Assembly (NCBI GenBank): GCA_902788555.1
Contig: CADAKQ010000033.1
Coordinates: forward strand, 1-32,903
DNA from: an uncultured Lachnospiraceae bacterium
GTDB lineage: Bacteria > Bacillota > Clostridia > Lachnospirales > Lachnospiraceae
Length of the DNA stretch: 32,903 nucleotides
Direction of reading: 5' to 3'
Shown here: piece by piece, positions 1 to 6,869 of the stretch
Numbering within the stretch: the stretch's first letter is position 1
Layout: every line of letters begins with the position of its first letter
Notes under the pieces: model-generated
What the model was told of the DNA's origin: nothing
Seen by the model: the letters and a program-made list of their open reading frames with translations, nothing else
Databases searched by the model: none
Made by a program: the position numbers and the translations under genes

Positions 1-1
1 G

Positions 2-868
2 TATACATATGTAGAGGCAACATCTACCATGAACGAATCCGACTGGCTTAGCTGTAACATCCATATGCTTGAATTTTTTGAAGGGGTACCTGTGAGAATC
101 ATTTGTGACAATCTCAAAACTGGAATTAATACACATCCGAAACATGGAGAAATTATTCTTAACGATGCTTATCTCTCTTTTGCAGAACATTATCAGGTCG
201 CCATAATGCCTACCGCAGTAAAGAAGCCTAAGCAGAAACCAAGCGTAGAAGGATCTGTTGGTAAGATCGCCAGAAAAATCATAGGAATGCTTAGAAATGA
301 AACCTTTCATTCATTGGAGGGACTAAATCGAGGAATACGAGAGGCTCTTGAAAAGCTTAATAATAAGAGTTTTCAGAAAAGAAGCGGATCAAGAAAGAGT
401 ATATTTGAGGTTGAAGAAAAGCCATTATTAAGGAAACTGCCTTTGATTCCTTTTGAGATATGTGAATGGTCATATAGTCGTAAAGTTAACCCTAATTCAC
501 ATGTATGGTTTGACAAAGGGCAATACTCTGTCCCTAGCGATTATATCGGCAGTTATGTGGATATCAGATATAGCACTTCCATGGTATATATCTATTCTTC
601 ACATAAACAGATTGCTTCTCATAAACGCATAACTCCTGGAGTTAAGAACGAAAAAAGGACAGAGCCATCACACCTTCCTTATGAACTATACACCCCTGAC
701 ACGGTTGATTCAACAACTGATAAGGCTAAAGAAATAGGAATAAGCACACACACAGTAGTTACAAGATTGTATAGGGATGCTAAGGTTCAGGAACAGGCTC
801 TTGTGGATGTAAGAAGTGTTCTTGATATAGCAAATCTTTATAACAATGAAATTCTTGAGGAGAGTTGA
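2..868 (+). CDS. istA: IS21 family transposase IstA, C-terminal part (cut by window edge)
   Basis: The reading frame is open from base 2, so the ATG at 29 is internal and the true start lies left of the window. The visible 288 codons cover the end of the DDE (RNase H-like) transposase core and the C-terminal domain. The second catalytic Asp is in CDNLKTG and the catalytic Glu in KPSVEGSV, both in the usual IstA context (a DW..C..H..E.F.GVP stretch before, and NDAYLSFAEHY between). The first catalytic Asp is outside. The C-terminal Mu-type domain includes VWFDKGQYSVPSDYIG. IstA cuts and joins IS ends and works with the ATPase IstB, whose remnant overlaps its 3' end. No stop or frameshift is seen in the visible part. 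Confidence 0.9.
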   Translation, partial: YTYVEATSTMNESDWLSCNIHMLEFFEGVPVRIICDNLKTGINTHPKHGEIILNDAYLSFAEHYQVAIMPTAVKKPKQKPSVEGSVGKIARKIIGMLRNETFHSLEGLNRGIREALEKLNNKSFQKRSGSRKSIFEVEEKPLLRKLPLIPFEICEWSYSRKVNPNSHVWFDKGQYSVPSDYIGSYVDIRYSTSMVYIYSSHKQIASHKRITPGVKNEKRTEPSHLPYELYTPDTVDSTTDKAKEIGISTHTVVTRLYRDAKVQEQALVDVRSVLDIANLYNNEILEES

Positions 869-1268
869 AGCATGTAAACAGACACTCAGAACCTGCTATA
901 TACGGATGCCAGATATGTTAGGTCATTTCCAGAACCATAAAGATAACTTGAGAGAACAGGTTCGTTACAGAAAGAAGCTTGGAAACTATAAGTTTCTAAT
1001 CATTGATGAGTGGCTTAATTATAAGATAAACGAAAGAGAATCTAAGTTTATTTATGAGCTAATTGAGCAAAGATGCGGTAACAATCCGACAATCTTTGTC
1101 GGACAGTATGAAGTCGCTGATTGGCACGAGAGACTCGGCGGAGGAACTCAGGCCGACTCCATTATGGATAGAATAATACACAACTCGTATACAGTACCTA
1201 CTACAGATAAGAATCTGAGAAAAATCTATGATTCTGAAAAAGCAAAATCCGTAATAAGTCAGTTATAG
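846..1268 (+). pseudogene. istB: IS21 helper ATPase IstB, N-terminal half deleted
   Basis: The 140 codons match only the C-terminal part of IstB, normally about 250 residues. The AAA+ Walker B region is present (FLIIDEW), as is the family C-terminus with DWHERLGGG, ADSIMDRIIHN and a basic tail. The Walker A/P-loop and the N-terminal IstA-interaction domain are missing. The open frame starts inside the end of istA, and the sequence jumps almost directly into EACKQTLRTCYIRMPD, which in full-length proteins lies just after the P-loop helix. I infer an in-frame internal deletion of roughly 100 codons with its joint near 865-875. Without Walker A the product should not bind ATP, so this copy is most likely dead. 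Confidence 0.85.
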
Positions 1269-1286
1269 GAGTAAGTTTCAAAAAAA

Positions 1287-1320
1287 GTAAGGGGATAGTT
1301 CATCTGAGCTATCCCTTATT
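1287..1320 (+). terminator. Hairpin terminator after istB
   Basis: An inverted repeat with arms TAAGGGGATAG and CTATCCCTTA, loop of about 10 nt, is followed by TT and AT-rich sequence. It lies about 20 nt past the istB stop and could also end the gene arriving from the minus strand at 1326. Confidence 0.5.
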
Positions 1321-1325
1321 GAATA

Positions 1326-2600
1326 CTATATATAGTGTTTGTTGTGTGCTCCCAAGCATGAGAAATCCGAAGAAAAATAACATGCTCTCAAGCGTGAGAA
1401 GGTGTACTCCCAAGCGTGATAATATTCAGTAATCGTTCCAGCGTTATAGCTACCTTTATTGCCGCCGATGCCCGCAGCGTAGCTGTTCTGTTTGTTTCCA
1501 GCAATCAGTTCGCCGGTGTTCCCGCTTTGAGCATAGATGTTCAGCGTACTGCCCTCGCCGACTTGGATACCGCCCGTGACGGTCAGGGTCTTGCCGTCCA
1601 TCAGGATCAGGTTCACCGTGCCGCTGACAGTCACGCGGCGGTCGAGGGTCAGATTTTGGGAGGCAACGACCCAGCCGCTCCAAATGGTATCGGTAGAGCG
1701 AACATAGCAGTAATCATTGCAGCTCTGGCTGCTTCCGTTTTCATCCACATACGCTATGGTTTCCTTTGTGGCTTCCTTGAATGTCACGCTGACCGTGGTA
1801 TTCTCCTCCGGCATGGAGAAGGTATAAACGCCGCCCTCCACGCCGGACAGAGCCTGCCCGGAGGTCGAGCCGTAGGAATAGCTAATGCTGTCCACAGCCT
1901 TTCCCGCTACGGGCTGCACAGTGACGGTAACTTGTTCGTCCGCTGCCGCCATAGTCGGACTGACGACAACATCTCCATCCGAATTGTTATAAGCAGCTAT
2001 GATGCTGTGAACGCCTTCCCGCAGCTTCCAGATTGCTTTTGCTGTGGTCGTTTGACCGAAGGTAAATGTGGCCCCTGCATTGTATCTGGCTCCGTTGATT
2101 TCCCACTGGTCAAACTCATAACCGTCCGGAGGCGTAAATGTGCAATCAGGCAAAACGGTCGTCGAGTACTCCCGTACAGATTGACCGTCCATGATGCCGC
2201 TGCCGCCGTTCTTGTCAAAGAACAGCGTGCCGTACAATACAACACTGATGGAATCCGGGGTACTGGTAATGGTGATCTCATACTCTGTTCCGCCTGCCGT
2301 CACCCTGAGCCAGCCGGTGCCGAAGGCTTTGGTTAGGGTGATGGCTGTCGTTGTGACGGTCATTCCCTGACCTTCGGAGACGGATGCCACTGTGACGTCA
2401 CCCGTGATCTCCAGCGAAGACAGGATAGTGGACAGCGATATCTCCTGCGTGCCTGTGATACTGCCGATAGAATAGTTTTTTCCGTTGTAGCTGAATATCA
2501 CGGAATAGGAACTGTCTGCCGCATAAGTCGGAATTGTTCCGGCCGAGAACAACACTATAAACATACAAATCACCATGATAAATAACAATGATTTTCTCAT
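1326..2600 (-). pseudogene. Secreted surface protein with InlB-type B-repeat, C-terminally truncated, GC-rich
   Basis: The start at 2600 has a GGAGG site 8 nt upstream. Residues 1-27 are a signal peptide (MRKSLLF..., hydrophobic core, TYA-AD cleavage site). Residues about 120-195 form an InlB B/Listeria-Bacteroides-type repeat (LFFDKNGG, GYEFDQWEINGARY, TFGQTTTAKAIWK). Later residues hold a beta-rich stretch ending in YAAGIGGNKGS, typical of adhesin-like right-handed repeats in gut Firmicutes. Family similarity breaks after NAGTIT (about position 1428), and the last 35 residues read through AT-rich unrelated sequence containing short palindromes. The body is clearly GC-richer than its neighbours, which suggests transfer from a GC-richer donor. 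It was probably a longer adhesin, now broken, and residual secretion is uncertain. Confidence 0.7.
1349..1422. repeat. Three copies of a 16-nt imperfect palindrome
   Basis: The motif CTCNCAAGCRTGAKAA occurs at 1349-1364, 1385-1400 and 1407-1422, each a small hairpin (for example CTCAAGCGTGAG). It occupies the DNA immediately beyond the break in the adhesin gene. The core AAGCGTG returns in palindromes at 4189-4207, 6183-6198 and 6642-6657. Confidence 0.6.
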
Positions 2601-2633
2601 TTTTTATTCCTCCATTTATTTTTTGATATCATC

Positions 2634-2714
2634 GCGTATAAGCTACGAATTGCTCCGCGCTTCGCGCTTTCGCAATTCTACGGGCATACGGCCGCTTGGC
2701 AAGAGCTTATACGC
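2634..2714. repeat. Nested fold-back element upstream of the adhesin gene
   Basis: The ends GCGTATAAGCT and AGCTTATACGC are perfect inverted repeats. Inside them GAATTGC/GCAATTC and GCGC-TTC-GCGC form a second hairpin. The element lies 33 bp upstream of the start codon at 2600, where it would fall in the 5' leader or promoter region. Confidence 0.7.
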
Positions 2715-2719
2715 ACAAA

Positions 2720-2766
2720 AACCGCCTTACATGACAGGGCATAATACCCCGTCAAGTAAGGCGGTT
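2720..2766. terminator. Long hairpin, terminator-like
   Basis: Arms AACCGCCTTAC and GTAAGGCGGTT enclose a further TGAC/GTCA and GGG/CCC pairing around a CATAATA loop. A strong stem is certain. On the minus strand it is followed by TTTTTGTGCG, so it could end transcription coming from the right. Confidence 0.5.
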
Positions 2767-2816
2767 ATCCATCACGAATATATGCTGTTTTATATGAAAA
2801 AAGGGCGCTGTTATTA

Positions 2817-2915
2817 TGAACTGAACTGAACTGAACTGAACTGAACTGAACTGAACTGAACTGAACTGAACTGAACTGAACTGAACTGAACTGAACTGAA
2901 CTGAACTGAACTGAA
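2817..2915. repeat. Pentanucleotide microsatellite (CTGAA)19
   Basis: Nineteen perfect tandem copies of CTGAA run from 2821 to 2915, preceded by a partial TGAA. There is not one mismatch, which indicates recent or ongoing slippage. On the minus strand the tract reads TTCAG and is translatable as FSSVQ repeats because five nt times three gives a 15-nt coding period. I do not see a convincing gene around it. It lies about 220 bp upstream of the adhesin-type gene at 2600. Confidence 0.97.
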
Positions 2916-3022
2916 GTCTGCCAGTGCGGATTCTTTAACCTGCGCAGGGCATAAAGATACACATATATTATAGCAAAATCTGACGCTGACTGCAAAGATA
3001 ATTTGATGAAAAATATAAAATC

Positions 3023-3060
3023 GGGCAGCACATCACCATTTTCACAGTGATATGCTGCCC
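3023..3060 (-). terminator. Terminator of the recombinase-like remnant
   Basis: The arms GGGCAGCA and TGCTGCCC, with inner ATCAC/GTGAT, form a strong stem. On the minus strand it is followed by GATTTTATATTTTT, 12 nt after the stop at 3072. Confidence 0.65.
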
Positions 3061-3071
3061 TGTGTTCCCGC

Positions 3072-3365
3072 TCACACCTCGACCTCCACGGTCACTCCGG
3101 CCTTGAAGGCCACCTCATAGCCGTCATCCTTCACGACCATCCTGTCCAGGCAGCGGATGACCAGATCGTTATTGAAAGCCTCCATCCGCCCGTTCTCGTC
3201 CAGCACCCCCTCCGGCACTGTGTACCTCGTGCGGCTGAAGAAGTCATCGTAGTCACGGCAGGCTCCGGTCTCTTCTTCCATCACAACCACCCTTGTTAGA
3301 GCCGCTCCCGCTGTACCACCAGTTCCTCGCGCCTTGAAGGCAGTGTGTTGAACGCCATCTCCACC
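3072..3365 (-). pseudogene. C-terminal remnant, possibly of a site-specific recombinase
   Basis: About 75 readable C-terminal residues (from VVVMEEETG to the end) contain a segment resembling the ends of large serine recombinases: an acidic Asp/Phe-rich helix, then NNDLVIRCLDRMVVKDDGYEV and a FKAGVTVEVEV strand. Farther 5', the next frame reads EMAFNTLPSRREELVVQRERL, so the coding region appears frameshifted near 3300. There is no start codon of its own: the open frame only reaches an ATG by running into unrelated AT-rich DNA. The fragment is GC-rich like the adhesin gene at 1428-2600, which suggests that both are relics of one imported element. The family assignment is tentative. Confidence 0.4.
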
Positions 3366-3369
3366 AAAC

Positions 3370-4154
3370 TTGAAGGTACAAAACAGCTTAGCTAAACACA
3401 TTGATACCGCAGGTATCATGGTTTCCTATGACGAAGCCGTAAAACAGGTTCTTGCAAACAAAATAATCCTTGCATGGATTATCAAATATTCTACAAAAGA
3501 ATATTCCGATTACAGTGTTTTTGAAATTGCCGAAAAATTTATAGACGGTGAACCACAGATTTCTAAAGAAACGGTTCACAGAGATGAAGTGCCGGAATCT
3601 ATTGAAGGCACCAATAATGAAGACAGTTCCCTAAAGGAAGGTGTTGTCAGATTTGACATTAAATTCAAGGCAATCATACCTGAGACGGTTAATCGTGCAG
3701 ACATGATTATAAACATCGAAGCACAAAATTTTTATCCGGGATACCCGATTATTAAAAGAGGTATATATTATGCAAGCCGCATGATATCCTCTGCCTGAAT
3801 GATAATAAAAATGACAGCAGCGACAAGCTCATACAAATGCTCTCTACCCTGCTGTCAAAGTCAATAAGTACGGAAGATAAAAAGAAAAGATTAAGCGAAG
3901 AATTTAATATTCCTATGACCAAAGAACTGGAAGGTGGTGTAAGAAATATGTGTAATTTAAGTCAGGGTGTATATGATGATGGATTTAATGATGGTTATGA
4001 TTATGGTTATGATGAGTCATTAATAGAAGGTATCAAAAACCTAATGGACGGTACCGATTGGGATATTGATAAATGTATGAACATTTTAAAAATATCCGAC
4101 GACAAACGAGAAAAATACAAAAATATCATAATTAATGAATCTGTTACGATTTAA
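3370..4154 (+). pseudogene. PD-(D/E)XK nuclease family transposase-like gene, internally deleted
   Basis: Two reading frames belong to one broken gene. The first (3370-3798) has the N-terminal half of the PD-(D/E)XK family common in Lachnospiraceae: DEAVKQVLANKIILAWII, then the core strands VRFDIKFKAIIP and MIINIEAQNFYPGYPIIKRGIYYASRMIS. The Asp and the E-x-Q pair are the likely active-site residues. It stops just after MISSA. The second frame, open from about 3792 and containing DKLIQMLSTLLS, is the C-terminal helical part (KKKRLSEEFNIPMTKELEGGVRNMCNLS, then a G/Y/D-rich linker). The roughly 100 residues normally between them are missing, so a deletion with a frame change sits near 3790. The 5' end is uncertain; the real start may be GTTTCC-proximal rather than 3370. 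Confidence 0.75.
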
Positions 4155-4188
4155 GTTATATGATAAAATAAACATTATATTCATACAT

Positions 4189-4207
4189 ACACACGCGAAG
4201 CGTGTGT
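4189..4207. repeat. Small perfect palindrome beside fold-back element 1
   Basis: ACACACGC-GAA-GCGTGTGT is a perfect 8-bp stem with a 3-nt loop. The same sequence, slightly shortened, lies at 6642-6657 beside the second fold-back copy, so it may belong to the mobile unit. Confidence 0.6.
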
Positions 4208-4392
4208 CGGTTATATAGGGTACTCCATATAAAACATTCAGAGAGCAGGTGCTTAGCATAGCCGTTTGAAACATGTGAGCACTTAGCGAAAAAAATAGGG
4301 TAGTAAGCCGCTTACATTTATTAAGTGCAAACGTGCTATGCGAGTATCTGCTCTCTGAATATTTTATAAGGAGTACAGTCTATATAACCGAC
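4206..4392. repeat. Fold-back (MITE-like) element, copy 1
   Basis: The terminal inverted repeats begin GTCGGTTATATAG and end CTATATAACCGAC. Pairing continues inward for about 55 bp through TACTCC.TATAAAA, ATTCAGAGAGCAG and GCATAG, with few mismatches. It has no coding capacity. A near-identical second copy lies at 6656-6863; this one lacks about 21 bp of the right inner arm. It starts 11 nt past the stop codon of the surface-protein gene at 4404 and so could end that transcript. Confidence 0.85.
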
Positions 4393-4403
4393 CAAGATTA
4401 AGT

Positions 4404-6131
4404 TTAATAAAGCGCAACTCCGTTGCCCTGCAGATAGCAAAGTCTGCCTTCCCAGTCGGTTGTTCGGGTATTTGTCATAAGGGTTCCATCTTCATTTGCA
4501 CAGCCGTAGCCACCCTTAAACTCATCGCCTTCTCTGCCGTCTGCCCATGTAACGTTATCTGAGAATTGGAACCACTTACCCATCTCCATTACACCATATG
4601 CATTGGCATAGTAAAGAACTGTTCCTGACTTATCATAAGTAACCACATCTACATACATATATCCGAATACATTGAAAAAACAGTAATCATCCACTTCATC
4701 TCCTGCTATGGTCCTCTTGACATTTGCAAAATCAGAAAATACCTCATGACCTTCGCTGTCAAAGTATATAACATGCGTACCATCCGGATGATATGTGAGT
4801 CTGTCCTTCATGGCGGTTCCGTCAAACTGGAAGTAATATGTATATGTGCCGTCACACTTGAATTCATTTATAACTGCTTTACCTTTTTCATCAATACATG
4901 TTATATCCCCATTTGAATCCTTATAAAAATAAACTCCTTCATAAGTTGCAAAGTATCCATCCGGAATCTCTGTCTTCGGTTTCTCTACTTTTGGCTCTTC
5001 CGCCTTCGGTTCCTCTACTTTTGGTTCTTCCGCCTTAGGCTCCTCTGCTTTTGGTTCTTCCGCCTTAGGCTCCTCCTTAGCAGGTGTTTCAGGAAGCTTG
5101 TCAATCACCTCTGTCTTGGTCTCTTCACACACCGTACATGTATAGGTCTTAACTCCTGCTTCCTTTGTAGTGGCTTCTTTAGTTACCTTACCGCCATCCC
5201 ACTTATGTCCCGGTGCCTTTACAACCCATGAATCCTTGGCTATTTCCGTTCTTGCCGTATCATCCGAAAAACACTTTCCACAGATTGAGCAGGTATAGTA
5301 CTCAATGTTTCCGTCTGACATACATGTAGCAGTCTTCGCAGGAACCTTTGTAAGTTTATGAACATCTTCAGGAGTATAAAAAAACGGTCTGTCTTCTCTA
5401 ATAATGCCATTTACCTTTGTACATGTATTTCCTGCAAAATATCCTGTTCTGATTTTAAATGATTCTCCATAATACACCTGTGCTGTATAATATTTACCTT
5501 CCTCAAACACATCATTTTCATTCATTACTCTGGCATCTGACATACCATAATCCGAACCAACCTCCCAGTACAATCCTATATCTCCCTTAAATGCACCCTC
5601 AGGTACTGTAGTATATGTCGAAACAACAAATTCAGGTTTTTTACCAACCACCGGCTCATTAAAAATCAAATTTACTTCTTTTACTTCTTTACTTCCCACT
5701 GTAATATGATATTCAAATTCCACCCAATCTTCACTTATACTTTGAGTTCCCGTTATTCTGTATCCATCCACATTTATATAACTGTGCTCATCACTTTGCT
5801 CATCAAAGTCCAGTACAAACTTATATCCGTTTTTTGGCTCTACCTTAATATCAATTGTGTAAGTATGCCCATCTATATACTCACCACTATTAATCCATAC
5901 ATTGCAATTTACTTGGTCTTTAACTTTAAATTCCTTTATTTCATATTTCTCCGGCTCCAAAGCTGTAAACTTTGATGCCGTACTCTCAATGCTATCTCCA
6001 CCTTTTATCTCAGTATATGCGAAATTAACCTCCGCAACCCGAGTTACCGCATAAGAAGGTATACTATAACTAAATGTAAGCGCCAACATAACTGATACAA
6101 GTAAAGCACTAATCTTTTTCCTTAACTTCAT
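4404..6131 (-). CDS. Secreted surface protein with Glu/Pro/Lys linker and C-terminal cell-wall-binding-like repeats
   Basis: I choose the ATG at 6131 because it has an AGGAGG site and begins a signal peptide (MKLRKKISALLVSVML... ending PSYA-V); an in-frame ATG 60 nt upstream would add a charged extension before it. The mature 575-codon product has an N-terminal beta-rich region of unknown family to about residue 255. Next come two Cys-pair repeats common in Clostridia surface proteins (YYTCSICGKCFSDD; TYTCTVCEETKTEVI), then an EEPKAEEPKV-type linker of seven units. The C-terminal 175 residues are aromatic repeats (GVYFYKDSNGDITCID, YYFQFDGTAMKDRLTYHPDGT, HVIYFDSEGHEVF) like choline/glucan-type wall-binding modules. 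There is no LPXTG. The gene is probably exported and held non-covalently on the wall; ligand unknown. Confidence 0.8.
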   Translation of the reverse strand: MKLRKKISALLVSVMLALTFSYSIPSYAVTRVAEVNFAYTEIKGGDSIESTASKFTALEPEKYEIKEFKVKDQVNCNVWINSGEYIDGHTYTIDIKVEPKNGYKFVLDFDEQSDEHSYINVDGYRITGTQSISEDWVEFEYHITVGSKEVKEVNLIFNEPVVGKKPEFVVSTYTTVPEGAFKGDIGLYWEVGSDYGMSDARVMNENDVFEEGKYYTAQVYYGESFKIRTGYFAGNTCTKVNGIIREDRPFFYTPEDVHKLTKVPAKTATCMSDGNIEYYTCSICGKCFSDDTARTEIAKDSWVVKAPGHKWDGGKVTKEATTKEAGVKTYTCTVCEETKTEVIDKLPETPAKEEPKAEEPKAEEPKAEEPKVEEPKAEEPKVEKPKTEIPDGYFATYEGVYFYKDSNGDITCIDEKGKAVINEFKCDGTYTYYFQFDGTAMKDRLTYHPDGTHVIYFDSEGHEVFSDFANVKRTIAGDEVDDYCFFNVFGYMYVDVVTYDKSGTVLYYANAYGVMEMGKWFQFSDNVTWADGREGDEFKGGYGCANEDGTLMTNTRTTDWEGRLCYLQGNGVALY

Positions 6132-6182
6132 ATTCTGCCTCCTTTCGCCTAACGGCTTGATGCGTCTTTCGTAAAATACCGA

Positions 6183-6198
6183 TTCACGCAAGCGTGAA
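6183..6198. repeat. Small palindrome in the leader of the 4404-6131 gene
   Basis: TTCACGC-AA-GCGTGAA is a perfect 7-bp stem, 52 nt upstream of the chosen start codon. It shares the core AAGCGTG with the other small palindromes in this window. Confidence 0.5.
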
Positions 6199-6286
6199 CT
6201 TCACTTTACTCATAGTACCATAATACGTAAAAATTTGCCATAGTAAATATAGCACGAAAATGTGACACGAGTGAGCGCTCCCAGTC

Positions 6287-6316
6287 ATTATAACGTAAAA
6301 AACTGCTATATAACAA
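6287..6316 (-). promoter_or_regulatory. Probable sigma-A promoter of the surface-protein gene
   Basis: On the minus strand a TTGTTA -35 (6311-6316) is followed after 18 nt by a perfect TATAAT -10 (6287-6292). It would give a leader of about 150 nt containing the small palindrome at 6183-6198. Confidence 0.5.
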
Positions 6317-6330
6317 ATACGCTTAGCATA

Positions 6331-6577
6331 CAGACTAAAATCTCTCTTACCTTATTTAAGTCTGCATTGCTTCTAAAAATATGCAGACTAAATCTACCCT
6401 TACCTCATTTTAGTCTGCACCGTTTCTAAAAAAATACAGACTAAAATCTCTCTTACCTTATTTAAGTCTGCATCGTTTCTAAAAATATACAGACTAAAAT
6501 CTCTCTTACCTCATTTTAGTCTGCATCGCTTCTAAAAATATACAGACTAAAATCTCTCTTCCTTAAATTTAGTCTGT
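6331..6577. repeat. Tandem array of five 53-bp hairpin units
   Basis: Units begin at 6331, 6384, 6437, 6490 and 6543, an exact 53-bp period. Each has inverted ends CAGACTAAA and TTTAGTCTG (or TTTAAGTCTG) around a CTCTCTTACC core, then a conserved 18-nt linker close to CATCGYTTCTAAAAATATA. The linkers are alike, so this is not a CRISPR array. It lies between the promoter of the surface-protein gene and fold-back copy 2. Confidence 0.9.
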
Positions 6578-6655
6578 AAAAAGCGAATAATCTTACCAGA
6601 AATATATCATCAATAAATTCTAATGAACGCAAACACACAATCACGCGAAGCGTGT

Positions 6656-6863
6656 GTCGGTTATATAGGGTACCCCATATAAAACATTCAGAGAGCAGGT
6701 GCTTAGCATAGCCGTTTGAAACATGTGAGCACTTAGCGAAAAAAATAGGGTAGTAAGCCGCTTACATTTATTAGTACTCCTACATGTTTCAAAGAGTGCA
6801 AACGTGCTATGCGAGTATCTGCTCTCTGAATATTTTATAAGGAGTACAGTCTATATAACCGAC
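6656..6863. repeat. Fold-back (MITE-like) element, copy 2, full length
   Basis: The inverted ends are the same as copy 1 (GTCGGTTATATAG ... CTATATAACCGAC), and the two sequences agree almost base for base in the same orientation. This copy keeps the inner right arm ACATGTTTCAAAGAGTGC that pairs with the left GTTTGAAACATGTGAGCAC and that copy 1 has lost. It begins 6 nt past the secDF stop codon and probably works as its terminator. The small palindrome CACGCGAAGCGTG precedes it as in copy 1. Confidence 0.85.
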
Positions 6864-6869
6864 CATGCA

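Larger units (their letters stand above)
1..1320 (+). mobile_element. IS21-family insertion sequence, 3' part, degenerate
   Basis: The region carries the two-gene istA-istB arrangement of IS21 elements. istA is open to the left edge of the window and istB has lost its N-terminal half, so this copy is probably not autonomous. A hairpin with a short T run follows istB at 1287-1320. The left terminal repeat is outside the window and I could not define the right end, so the boundary at 1320 is approximate. The element lies against the broken 3' end of the surface-protein gene at 1326-2600, which suggests that its insertion or later deletion damaged that gene. Confidence 0.8.

Noticed and set aside
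1416-2336. 306-residue reading frame on the plus strand
   Set aside because: It is antisense to the GC-rich adhesin gene, a common effect of high GC. No signal, motif or ribosome site supports it.
2765-3031. 88-residue protein with FSSVQ repeats on the minus strand
   Set aside because: The repeat part is a translation of the pentanucleotide tract, the flanks show no family features, and no good ribosome site precedes its start. I treat it as a by-product of the microsatellite.
6331-6577. CRISPR array
   Set aside because: The repeats are palindromic, but the intervening 18-nt segments are the same in all units. CRISPR spacers differ. No cas genes are in the window.
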